A stretch of 64,000 nucleotides of DNA from Candidatus Phosphoribacter baldrii (lineage in GTDB: Bacteria; Actinomycetota; Actinomycetes; Actinomycetales; Dermatophilaceae), in assembly GCA_016704565.1 (NCBI GenBank), contig JADIZV010000001.1:930001-994000 (forward strand), given 5' to 3'. Both the position numbers and the translations under genes were made by a program. The notes beneath the pieces were generated by a model. The model was given only the letters and a program-made list of their open reading frames with translations, was not told the origin of the DNA and made no database searches. Every line of letters starts with the position of its first letter. The first letter of the stretch is position 1. Shown one piece after another: positions 16,349 through 24,178 of the stretch.

Positions 16349-17920
16349 ATGCCCGCGGACTCCAGCCTCCCGCTCTACCCGCAGATCCTCCTGCGCAACG
16401 TCCAGATCGTCCCGGTGGGCGGGGTCCCGGCCCCGGACGGCGCTGTCGACGTCCGGATGCAGGGCGGGCGGATCGTCGGCCTGGCACCGTCGCTCGCCGC
16501 TGACGCGTCGGACGAGGATGTCCACGACGGTGAGGGGCGCTGGGCGATCCCCGGGCTGTGGGATCACCACGTCCACCTCGCGCAATGGGCCGACACGCTG
16601 GCCCGGGTCGACATGACAGGCACCCGGTCGGCAGAGGAGGTCCTTGCACGCGTGCGCGCCCACCTCGACGAGCTGCCGGGCTCGGACCGCGACAGCGTCG
16701 TCATCGGGTTCGGGCACCGATCGGCCACCTGGCCGCGGCAGCCCACGGTCGCGGAGCTCGATGCTGTGTCCGGCCAGCACCCAGTCGTCCTGGTCAGCGG
16801 TGACGGACACAACGGCTGGCTCAACTCGTCGGCCCTGGCGTTGCTCGGTGCGCCGGCCACGGAGGGTGCGCTCGCGGAGAACGACTGGTTCCCCGTGTGG
16901 GGGCGACTCGCGGACCTGCCCGGGTCGCGGGAGGCGAGGGACACGGCATACCAGCTGGCGGTCTTGCGGGCATCCGCACGGGGCATCGTCGGCGTCGGTG
17001 ACATGGAGTTCGGCGACGGATTCCGCGAGTGGCCAACCCGGTTCGCGCGCGGCATCCGCGACCTGAAGGTCCGGGTGGCGACCTATCCAGACGGGTTGGA
17101 CGCCGTCCTCGCGGCTGGGCTGCGCAGCGGCGACATCCTCGGAGAGTCCGGCGGGCTGGTGCGGATGGGGCCGCTGAAGATAATCTCGGACGGCTCGCTC
17201 AACACCCGCACGGCCTACTGCGATGAGCCGTATGCCGGTGGGTCCGGTCTCGCGCACCCCTGCGGACTGGCGAACTACTCCGCGACCGAACTCACCGAGT
17301 GGGCGGCGCGCGCGACGCAGGCCGGGCTGCGAATGGCGATCCATGCCATCGGTGATGCGGCCGTGGCTGCGGCCCTCGACGTCTTCGCGGGCACGGGGGC
17401 GACGGGGACGATCGAGCACGCCCAGCTCATGCGCCCGGCGGACATCGCGCGGATGGCTCGGCTCGGAGTCGGCGCGAGTGTCCAACCGGCCCATCTGCTC
17501 GACGACCGCGATGTCACGGCCCAGTGCTGGCCGGATCGGGCCGATCGGTGCTTCCCGTTGCGGTCGATGGTCGACGCGGGGGTCGCGGTCCTGCTGGGGT
17601 CGGATGCTCCGGTCTCAGTGCTCGACCCGTGGCTGGCGATGGCGGCGGCCGTGCATCGCAGCGCTGACGAGCGCGAGCCGTGGAACGACGCCGAGGCGCT
17701 CACGGTCGGGCAGGCGCTCGCGGCCAGCACCGACCGGCAACCGACCCTGGGTGTCGGCAGCCGAGCCGATGTGGTGCTCCTTGACGCGGACCCGTTGACT
17801 CTGTCGGCCCCTGCGGGCTCGGTGGCCGGATCGGCGTCGAGTGCTGCTGTGGCACAACGACTTCGAGCCATGTCGGTGGCGGCGACCTACGTCGGGGGTC
17901 GGCGCACTCATCGGGCCTGA
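16349..17920 (+). CDS. YtcJ-like metal-dependent amidohydrolase
   Basis: 523 residues. Amidohydrolase_3 features are present: IPGLWDHHVHLAQW (metal-binding HxH), GDGHNGWLNSSAL, MGPLKIISDGSLNTRTAYC, MAIHAIGD, TIEHAQL and LLGSDAPVSVLDP (catalytic Asp). The family hydrolyses N-acyl amino acids or similar amides; no substrate can be named. The ATG at 16349 is favoured over a GTG at 16328 because AAAGGCGAGCGA lies just before it. Confidence 0.82.
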   Translation: MPADSSLPLYPQILLRNVQIVPVGGVPAPDGAVDVRMQGGRIVGLAPSLAADASDEDVHDGEGRWAIPGLWDHHVHLAQWADTLARVDMTGTRSAEEVLARVRAHLDELPGSDRDSVVIGFGHRSATWPRQPTVAELDAVSGQHPVVLVSGDGHNGWLNSSALALLGAPATEGALAENDWFPVWGRLADLPGSREARDTAYQLAVLRASARGIVGVGDMEFGDGFREWPTRFARGIRDLKVRVATYPDGLDAVLAAGLRSGDILGESGGLVRMGPLKIISDGSLNTRTAYCDEPYAGGSGLAHPCGLANYSATELTEWAARATQAGLRMAIHAIGDAAVAAALDVFAGTGATGTIEHAQLMRPADIARMARLGVGASVQPAHLLDDRDVTAQCWPDRADRCFPLRSMVDAGVAVLLGSDAPVSVLDPWLAMAAAVHRSADEREPWNDAEALTVGQALAASTDRQPTLGVGSRADVVLLDADPLTLSAPAGSVAGSASSAAVAQRLRAMSVAATYVGGRRTHRA

Positions 17921-17998
17921 CGGGACGGCATACGGCGCGCGACGGGCGTGCGAGCACCCCAGGCGAGGGGGAACGGCATACCGGCGGCAGTCAGCCGA

Positions 17999-19270
17999 TC
18001 ACGACGACAGGTGACGTGCGGCGATCTCGGCGGTCACCCCGCCGGCCGCGATGACGTCGGCGTAGAAGCGCCCGCTGGGTTTGACGGTGCGCTCCTGGGT
18101 CGCGTAGTCCAAGGCGACGATCCCGAACCTCGGGACCTCTCCCTCGGCCCACTCCCAGTTGTCGACGAAACACCAGTGGTAGAACCGCTCGAACGGCAGC
18201 CCGGTGGCTCGCGCCGCCGACACGATCTCCAGATGGTCGTGGAGGAACTGCGTGCGGAAGCGCTCCGTGTTGTCGGCGGTGCCGTTCTCGGTGACCCAGA
18301 TGGGCGCGGGCCAACGGTCATGCGCCCACCTGGCCACTCGCTCCAGGCCCTCGGGGTAGATCTCCCAACCGAGGTCGTTGAGCTCGGCCCCCGGTCGCGC
18401 GGCATCACCGATCTTGCTCACCCACGACCGCGAGTAGTAGTTGATCCCCAGCGCGTCGTAATAGCGGCCTTCGCGAATGCCCGCGGGGCGGCGCAGCGGC
18501 ATACGGAACCGGCCCGTGCACATCGCCTCGGTGACGGCCTCTTGGAAGAGGAACTCCTGCGCGCGGGCGAGCGCGCGGTGGACGGGGTTGGCCGGGTTGG
18601 CGGGGTCGAAGACCCGCAGGTGGACGGCGAAAGTGACTCGCGTCGGCTTCCCGGCGCGCAGGGCGTGGATCAGCTCGTATGCCGTGATGTGCGCGTGCGC
18701 GAGGTTGGTCATCACTCGCAGGGTGCGAGGCAGGGACTTCGCGCCCGGCGGGAACACGCCGTAGAGGTAGCCGAACGTGGCATAGACGTTGGGTTCGTTG
18801 ATCGTGCACCAGTCCTCGACGAGGTCGCCGAGCTCGGTGACGACCCGCTCGACGAACCGCAGGAAGATCGGCACGCAGTCGGGATGCTCGAAGGCTCCCA
18901 TCGACTCGAACCAGCGCGGGTTGTTGAAGTGATGCAGGGTGAGCAAGGGGCGAATCCCCTTGTCCCGCAACAGGGTGATCTCGTCGCGATAATGGGCGAA
19001 CGCCTCGTCCGAGAACACCCCGGGCTGCGGCTCGAGCCGGGCCCACTCGACCCCGAAGCGGTAGGTCTGGATGCCGAGCGAGGCCATGAGCTCGGTGTCC
19101 TCGCGCCAGCGCTCCCAGTGCCCGGTGGCGCGGACTGGTGTGGTCCCATCGGCGATGTGGCCCGGGGTCTTGGCCCAGTCGGCCCAGTTGGTCGTGTCGC
19201 ATCCCCCCTCGATCTGGGTGGCTGCGGTGGCCACCCCGAGCAGCACGCCGTCGAGCCGGCACTCGGTCAC
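17999..19270 (-). CDS. Glycoside hydrolase family 1 beta-glucosidase-like enzyme
   Basis: 423 residues, slightly short for GH1 (usually about 450). Acid/base E159 lies in CTINEPNVY and the nucleophile E328 in IWVTENGTAD; LLTLHHFNNPRWF and FVDNWEWAEG are also family-typical. It cleaves beta-linked glucosides and has no signal peptide, so it is cytoplasmic. The GTG start overlaps the stop of the upstream ECF sigma-factor gene by 4 bp, an unusual coupling that suggests the sigma factor helps control sugar use or that the enzyme is expressed with it. Confidence 0.87.
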   Translation of the reverse strand: MTECRLDGVLLGVATAATQIEGGCDTTNWADWAKTPGHIADGTTPVRATGHWERWREDTELMASLGIQTYRFGVEWARLEPQPGVFSDEAFAHYRDEITLLRDKGIRPLLTLHHFNNPRWFESMGAFEHPDCVPIFLRFVERVVTELGDLVEDWCTINEPNVYATFGYLYGVFPPGAKSLPRTLRVMTNLAHAHITAYELIHALRAGKPTRVTFAVHLRVFDPANPANPVHRALARAQEFLFQEAVTEAMCTGRFRMPLRRPAGIREGRYYDALGINYYSRSWVSKIGDAARPGAELNDLGWEIYPEGLERVARWAHDRWPAPIWVTENGTADNTERFRTQFLHDHLEIVSAARATGLPFERFYHWCFVDNWEWAEGEVPRFGIVALDYATQERTVKPSGRFYADVIAAGGVTAEIAARHLSS

Positions 19271-20076
19271 GTCCGCTCATTCCTCTCGGTGGCCGCGGAT
19301 CTCGTTGCGGCACTGGCCTGTTCGGCTGTCCGGACGCGATCGGCCAGCGCGGGGGGGACGACGGTGTCGGGGTCGCGCAGGGCGCCGAGGGCCGCGCGCA
19401 CGCCGACGAGACCGGCATACAGAGCAGGGCAGGTGGGGCACGAGCCGAGGTGGGCTTCGAGGGCGGATCGGGTGCCGGTGTCGAGCTCACCGTCGAGGTA
19501 ATCACTCACTCGAGAGCGAGCGTCCCAGCAGCGCAACGGGATCCCGTCCAACGCTGCCCTTCGTTCGGTGCCTCGCGCGAGGTGGGTGACGAGCATGGCG
19601 CGGGCCCGGCTGATCCGCTGCTTGGCGGCGGCCAGGCTGACTTCCTGGACCTCGGCCACCGCGGCGGCGGTCAGGCCCTGGACGTCGTGGAGCACGACCG
19701 CCGAGCGATAACTGGCCGGCAGGTGGATGATCGCGTCGCGCAGGTCCTCGGCTGTCTCGGCCCGCAAAACCACCGTCTCGGCGTCGACCGTGTAGGAGTC
19801 GTCGCGCCAGTCGGCCTCGACGCGCTCGGCGAGCTCATCGGCGTCGACCGGCTCGGAGCGGGTGGCGCGCACGACGTCGACGAACCGGTGGTGCAAGATC
19901 CGGTGCAGCCAGGTCGCCGGGGAGGAGTCCCTGCGGAAGTCACCGGCCCGCTCCAGCGCCCGAACAACGGTGTCCTGCACCAAATCCTCAGCAGCGACCG
20001 GGTCGCGGGTGAGGACCCGCGCATAACGCAGCAGGCCCGGAACGGCGGCGGTGATCTCGTCGTCGGTGATCCCCAT
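19267..20076 (-). CDS. ECF sigma factor with fused C-terminal zinc-finger (anti-sigma-like) domain
   Basis: 269 residues. Sigma region 2 covers LLRYARVLTRDPVAAEDLVQ to TWLHRILHHRF (about 15-65); region 4 covers AIIHLPASYRSAVVLHDVQG to AAAKQRISRARAML (about 115-160). A C-terminal domain (about 185-235) reads SDYLDGELD, then EAHLGSCPTC, giving H209-x3-C213-x2-C216, the zf-HC2 motif normally on separate ZAS-type anti-sigma factors. This would let one polypeptide sense redox or zinc and restrain itself. Promoter leaderless; coupled to the GH1 gene. No separate anti-sigma gene is adjacent. Confidence 0.8.
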   Translation of the reverse strand: MGITDDEITAAVPGLLRYARVLTRDPVAAEDLVQDTVVRALERAGDFRRDSSPATWLHRILHHRFVDVVRATRSEPVDADELAERVEADWRDDSYTVDAETVVLRAETAEDLRDAIIHLPASYRSAVVLHDVQGLTAAAVAEVQEVSLAAAKQRISRARAMLVTHLARGTERRAALDGIPLRCWDARSRVSDYLDGELDTGTRSALEAHLGSCPTCPALYAGLVGVRAALGALRDPDTVVPPALADRVRTAEQASAATRSAATERNERT

Positions 20077-20082
20077 GCCACA

Positions 20083-20088
20083 ACGGTA
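20083..20088 (-). promoter_or_regulatory. Leaderless -10 element of the sigma-factor gene
   Basis: Minus-strand TACCGT, six bases (TGTGGC), then ATG at 20076. The hexamer begins inside a copy of the octamer CGGCATAC. Confidence 0.5.
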
Positions 20089-20160
20089 TGCCGTCCGGCC
20101 CCGGCGCTGTGAGCGGACCGGGAGCGGACGGCATACGGACGGGGCGAGCGCCCCAGGAGG

Positions 20161-20361
20161 TCAGGAGTTCTTGTTGGTGCTGATCTTGAACGGCAGGTAG
20201 AGCGGGCACACCCGGACGACGCCGGTGACCAGCATGATCGCGGCGACGATCCACAGGACGATGGCCAGGGCACCCTTGGCGACCGTCAGCGCGAGGATCG
20301 CGGCGATGACGGCGATGACGATGCGGATCATCCGGTCGGTGCTGCCGACGTTGAGCTTCAT
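20161..20361 (-). CDS. DUF2892 small membrane protein
   Basis: 66 residues with two hydrophobic helices. NVGSTDRMIRIVIAV at the N-terminus and VCPLYLPFKISTNKNS at the C-terminus match the DUF2892/YgaP-membrane pattern (NvG..DR.iR..., CPLY). Family members sit in the inner membrane; some are fused to rhodanese domains, but the rhodanese-like gene here is 11 kb away. AAGGAAAG lies upstream of the ATG. Confidence 0.78.
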   Translation of the reverse strand: MKLNVGSTDRMIRIVIAVIAAILALTVAKGALAIVLWIVAAIMLVTGVVRVCPLYLPFKISTNKNS

Positions 20362-20500
20362 GGTGCGTCTTTCCTTCGGTCAGGGGGGAGGGTCGAACGC
20401 CGCATGGACGGCGCCCGACCCCCGATGGTGACAGGACTCGGGTGTGATCTGGGACACAACACGGCGACCGTCGCTGGAGGCCGCCGCGTCGCGTGCTGCG

Positions 20501-21208
20501 TCAGCCGAAGCCCTCAACTGCCGGTCCGTCCGGGTCGCCTGCGCTGGCCAGGTATGCCGCCAGCTCGCGGCGGCCCTCCTCGCCGAGGTCCGGTCCCACT
20601 TCCGCAAGCCGGGGCAGCAGGTGACGCTCGGTCGTCAAGGCCCGGAACACCAGCGGCACCGTGATCTGGTGATCAGGCCGACTCTCGATGACGATCGGAT
20701 CGCCCGCCTGGACAGGACCGGGGGTGAGGATCCGCAGATAGGCGCCGGTGCGACCGCGCTCGGTGAACCGCTTGACCCAGCGCGGTTCACCCATGGCCCG
20801 GGCGAACGTGCTGCACGGGATTCGCGGCCCGGTCACCTGCAGACGAACCGTGTCGCCGATCCGCCAGATCTCGCCGAGGAGGGCATCGTCGACTGCGAGG
20901 CCGCTCGTCGTGAGGTTCTCCCCGAAGCTGCCCGGCGGGAGGTCCCGGCCCACCTCGGCAGCCCAGTGGGCGAGCTCTTCGTGGGCGACTGCATACACGG
21001 CCTGGTCGGTGCCCCCGTGGTGGCGGCGGTCGCCGACGAAGTCTCCGGTCACCCCGCTGCCGAGGCCCGTTCGCTTGTCCCCGGGGTCGCGCACCTGCAC
21101 GGGTCCGGAGGCAGGTGCCTTGTGTATGCCGGTCGGCGGCCCACCGCTGTCCCCGTCGGGTCGTGGGGAGCCGACGTTGACCGCGAGCAGCCGGGAGAGG
21201 TCGGGCAT
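20501..21208 (-). CDS. MOSC-domain protein
   Basis: 235 residues. VNVGSPRP, VRDPGDKRTGLGSGVTGDFVGD, HGGTDQAVYAV, PGSFGENLTTSGL and PRIPCSTFA are typical of YiiM-like MOSC proteins, with the conserved cysteine in PRIPC. These bind molybdenum cofactor or handle sulfur-carrying ligands and often protect against N-hydroxylated compounds. The ATG starts one base after the TGA of the SulP gene upstream on this strand, so the two are translationally linked; an anion (sulfate or molybdate) uptake connection is inference. Confidence 0.82.
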   Translation of the reverse strand: MPDLSRLLAVNVGSPRPDGDSGGPPTGIHKAPASGPVQVRDPGDKRTGLGSGVTGDFVGDRRHHGGTDQAVYAVAHEELAHWAAEVGRDLPPGSFGENLTTSGLAVDDALLGEIWRIGDTVRLQVTGPRIPCSTFARAMGEPRWVKRFTERGRTGAYLRILTPGPVQAGDPIVIESRPDHQITVPLVFRALTTERHLLPRLAEVGPDLGEEGRRELAAYLASAGDPDGPAVEGFG

Positions 21209-21209
21209 C

Positions 21210-23126
21210 TCAGACGGCCCCGCCCTCGAACTCGTCGGGGGCAGTCGCCGCTGCATCCTCGGCCCCGCGCTCGGCCGCGTGTCCGGCCTCGTGTCCGGCC
21301 TCATGCTCGGACCCGTCGATGGGTGGCGCGCCCTCGGGCGGCGGCCAGGTGGCGGGGAAGTCGGTGTCGCCCCAGTCGGTGCCGAACCGCGCCCGGTATT
21401 CCTTGCCGGCCACGTTGAGGGTCGGGAAGTAGAGGATCTTGTCGGTGATCTCGTCGAGCTCGTAGGCCTCGAGCTTGCGCTTGACGACACTCTTGAGCTC
21501 GGCGAAAGCCAGCGTGGTGCCGCGATCCGCGAGGTCGGTGACGAGGTCGGCGAGCATGTCTGCGGCCGTGGTGTCGATGTCCGAGATCGGCTCGGCGGCC
21601 ACGAGGATCCACTTGGGGGATGGGTCCGTCGACGCCAGGCGGGTCACCTGCTCGGCGAAGGTCCGCGCGTTGGCGAAGAACAGCGGCGCGTCGAAGCGGA
21701 AGATGATGAGGCCAGGCATCGACGTGAGCCGCGGCCGGTGGGTGATGTCGTGGTAGCCGGGGTTGCCCTTCTCGCGGCCGAGCACCGCTTGGTAGGGCCA
21801 CCAGGCGCGACGGAAGACGTTGAGGATCGACAGGCCGACAGCCACGCCGATGCCGGGGAGCACCCCGAGCACAGCGACGGCCAGGGTGGCGGCGATGGAC
21901 AGCCAGAACTCCATCCGCCGCTGCGACCACAGCTTGCGGGCCGCCGCGATCTCGGCGAGCGAGAAGGCGGCGATGACGACGATCGCACCGAGCACCGAGA
22001 TCGGCAGTGCCGAGAGCAGGTTGGGGGCGACGACGAGCAGGATGAGGATCGCGAGCGCGCCCATGAGGCCGGTCACCTGGCTGCGCGCGCCCGCCTTGAA
22101 CGCCACGGCCGTCCGCGAGCCGCTCGTGCTCACCGCGAAGCCCTGGAAGAAGCCCGCCAGCACGTTCGCCGCGCCGATGCCGACCATTTCCTGGTTGCCG
22201 TCGATCGGTTGTCCAGTGCGTCGGGCGTATGCCGTCGCCGTCGAGATCGTGTCCGCGAGGGCGACCAGCGTGATCCCGAGGGCGCCGGCGACGAGCAGTC
22301 CGATGTCTGCGATCGAGACGAGGGGGATGGTCAGCGGGGGGAAGCCCTGGGGCAGGTTGCCGACCACCTTGACGCCTTTGCTGGGCAGGTCGAGGTAGAG
22401 CGAGGCCGCGATGCCGACGATGACGGCCACGAGGACTGCTGGCAGGCGCGGCATTGTCTTCTGGAGGACCTTCATGATGACGAGGGCGACGACGCCGATG
22501 CCGAGCGCCCAGAGGTTGGTGGCGCCAGCGAGGATCTTCTCGACGGTCGCGACGATCTCGCCGAGCAGCCCGTCAGCCTCGATAGAGAAGCCGCACAACT
22601 TGCGGATCTGGCCGACGAGGATGGTGAGGGCCAAGCCGTTCATGTAGCCGACCATGGTCGGCTTGGACAGCAGGTCGGCGACGAAGCCCAGCTTGGCCGC
22701 CCCGGCGGCGATCATGAAGATGCCGACAAGGATCGACTGGACCGAGGCCAACACCACGGCCCGGACGGGGTCGCCGCCCGAGGCGAGCAGCGGCAGGATC
22801 GACGCCGCGATCATCGGGCCGAGTGACGAGTCGGGGCCGAGGACCAGCACCCGGGAGGGGCCGAACACGGCATACGCGACGAGGCACATGATCGACGTGT
22901 AGAGGCCGGTGATGGGCGGCAACCCCGCAAGCTGCGCGTAGGCCATGCCCTGGGGCACAAGCAGGGCGGTGAGCCCCAGGCCGGCCATGAGGTCGTCCTT
23001 GAGCCAACTGCGCTCGTAGGTGGGCAGCCACGTGAGGATCGGGAGCCAACGGCGCAGCCCCGAGCGCGGCGAGGCAGGGGCCTGCATCGGGGAGCCGGGA
23101 GCGGTGGGGGCGACGGTCACGCCCAT
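21210..23126 (-). CDS. SulP-family anion transporter with STAS domain
   Basis: 638 residues. N-terminal SulP core with 12-14 helices (WLPTYERSWLKDDLMAGLGLT, VPQGMAYAQLAGLPPITGLY, VLGPDSSLGPM), then a cytoplasmic STAS domain (about 465-580: IFRFDAPLFFANARTF, DIDTTAADML). The acidic His-containing tail (about 605-638) is probably disordered. SulP proteins move sulfate, bicarbonate, dicarboxylates or other anions; the substrate is unknown. It is linked to the MOSC gene downstream. Confidence 0.88.
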   Translation of the reverse strand: MGVTVAPTAPGSPMQAPASPRSGLRRWLPILTWLPTYERSWLKDDLMAGLGLTALLVPQGMAYAQLAGLPPITGLYTSIMCLVAYAVFGPSRVLVLGPDSSLGPMIAASILPLLASGGDPVRAVVLASVQSILVGIFMIAAGAAKLGFVADLLSKPTMVGYMNGLALTILVGQIRKLCGFSIEADGLLGEIVATVEKILAGATNLWALGIGVVALVIMKVLQKTMPRLPAVLVAVIVGIAASLYLDLPSKGVKVVGNLPQGFPPLTIPLVSIADIGLLVAGALGITLVALADTISTATAYARRTGQPIDGNQEMVGIGAANVLAGFFQGFAVSTSGSRTAVAFKAGARSQVTGLMGALAILILLVVAPNLLSALPISVLGAIVVIAAFSLAEIAAARKLWSQRRMEFWLSIAATLAVAVLGVLPGIGVAVGLSILNVFRRAWWPYQAVLGREKGNPGYHDITHRPRLTSMPGLIIFRFDAPLFFANARTFAEQVTRLASTDPSPKWILVAAEPISDIDTTAADMLADLVTDLADRGTTLAFAELKSVVKRKLEAYELDEITDKILYFPTLNVAGKEYRARFGTDWGDTDFPATWPPPEGAPPIDGSEHEAGHEAGHAAERGAEDAAATAPDEFEGGAV

Positions 23127-23296
23127 GAGTGTGCCGCGCCGGAGGCCGGACGGCCAACAGGCAATGTCTGATCGGCGGCCGCGGCGTGAACATCGCAGGT
23201 GGCGACCTCCGGTCGGCCGGTCTCCTCCTGGCGGCCGATCGCCGCTCGGGGTGTTGTCCCCGGTAGGTCGACGACGGTCGCCAGGAGGGCGTTCGG

Positions 23297-23713
23297 TCAG
23301 CCCTCGGCGGCAGCGTCGAGCCGGGTGAGGGCCTCGGACCAGCGGTCCTTGAGCGCGTCGAGATCTCCGTCCACGTGCTCGTGCCGGATCGAGACGAACG
23401 TCTGCTGGCCCTGCTCGGCCAGGTGCAGGTCAACGAGCGAGCGTGGGGCGTCGTCGGACGCATGCCACGACAGCCGGATCTGCTCCATCGGGTGGTAGCT
23501 CCGCCAGACACCGTGGGTGCCGTCGGATGCCCGCCAGTGCTCGCCCTTGTTACCGAGTTTGGCGCCCTCACCGAGGAATGCGGCGACACCATCGTTGGTG
23601 CTCAACACCTGCCACACGTGCTTGAGGTCGTGGGACAAGAGCGCGCTCACCTCGACGGTGTCGGGCGCGATCGATCCCTCGTCGACCACCTCGGCCTGCT
23701 GCGTGTCGGACAT
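23297..23713 (-). CDS. SRPBCC/START-like domain protein
   Basis: 138 residues. VSALLSHDLKHVWQVLSTNDGVAAFLG near the N-terminus and HPMEQIRLSWHASD plus TFVSIRHEHV in the middle match the SRPBCC (Bet v1-like, AHSA1-type) helix-grip fold that binds hydrophobic ligands in a deep pocket. No ligand can be inferred. Of two adjacent ATGs, the one at 23713 is six bases from AAGGAGG and is preferred. Confidence 0.7.
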   Translation of the reverse strand: MSDTQQAEVVDEGSIAPDTVEVSALLSHDLKHVWQVLSTNDGVAAFLGEGAKLGNKGEHWRASDGTHGVWRSYHPMEQIRLSWHASDDAPRSLVDLHLAEQGQQTFVSIRHEHVDGDLDALKDRWSEALTRLDAAAEG

Positions 23714-23854
23714 CATCTGCCTCCTTCTCGAGCGGCCGCCCGCTTGCGGCGGGGCCGCGGTTTCCTGCTGGGTCCATCCGACTCCAAACGCCGCAGGAAC
23801 GCAACCTCGGGTTTGGCCGGTCGGCCCGGCCCGCCGCTCCCGTATGCCGTCGCC

Positions 23855-23912
23855 CGCCCCAACCCCGCCCCGGCACCCGCCCCAACCCCGCCCCGGCACC
23901 CGCCCCGGCACC
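23855..23912. repeat. GC-rich 23-bp direct repeats
   Basis: Two copies of a 23-bp unit beginning CGCCCCAACCCCGCC and ending GGCACC at 23855-23877 and 23878-23900, followed by a 12-bp partial copy. The strand is strongly C-biased (almost no G-run interruptions), so the complementary strand is G-rich. Confidence 0.75.
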
Positions 23913-24059
23913 CGCTCAAGGGCCCGCCGGATTTCCTCACACTCGCCGGTGTTATCTGGTCGATGAGGCGGTTGAGCGGCTGAATTCCTCACAGCGGCGA
24001 GGGTTTTCCGAATCCTCGGCCGCACGGCCCACCCCCCTTGGTGAACCGAAACGCCGGAT

Positions 24060-24157
24060 CCGAGACTCAAGGTCCGAGATGCCAGGTCCGAGATGCCAGG
24101 TCCGAGACGCCGGGGCCGAGTCGCCAGGTCAGAGACTCCAGGAGTGAGACTCCAGGA
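24060..24157. repeat. Seven 14-bp tandem repeats
   Basis: Units of the form CCGAGATGCCAGGT: 24060, 24074, 24088, 24102, 24116, 24130 and 24144, drifting toward GTGAGACTCCAGGA at the end. Unit length is not a multiple of three and the tract lies 21 bp beyond the penicillin-binding-protein stop codon, so it is noncoding and likely to vary in copy number. Confidence 0.8.
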
Positions 24158-24178
24158 GTGAGGCGCTTGCGGAGGGGG

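Larger units (their letters stand above)
23714..24178. other. 465-bp intergenic region with two tandem-repeat tracts
   Basis: Between the SRPBCC gene start and the penicillin-binding-protein stop. It holds two 23-bp direct repeats (23855-23900) with a 12-bp partial copy, and seven 14-bp repeats (24060-24157). No convincing reading frame, RNA gene or terminator was seen. Both adjoining genes read on the minus strand, so this is the upstream region of the SRPBCC gene. Confidence 0.6.
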
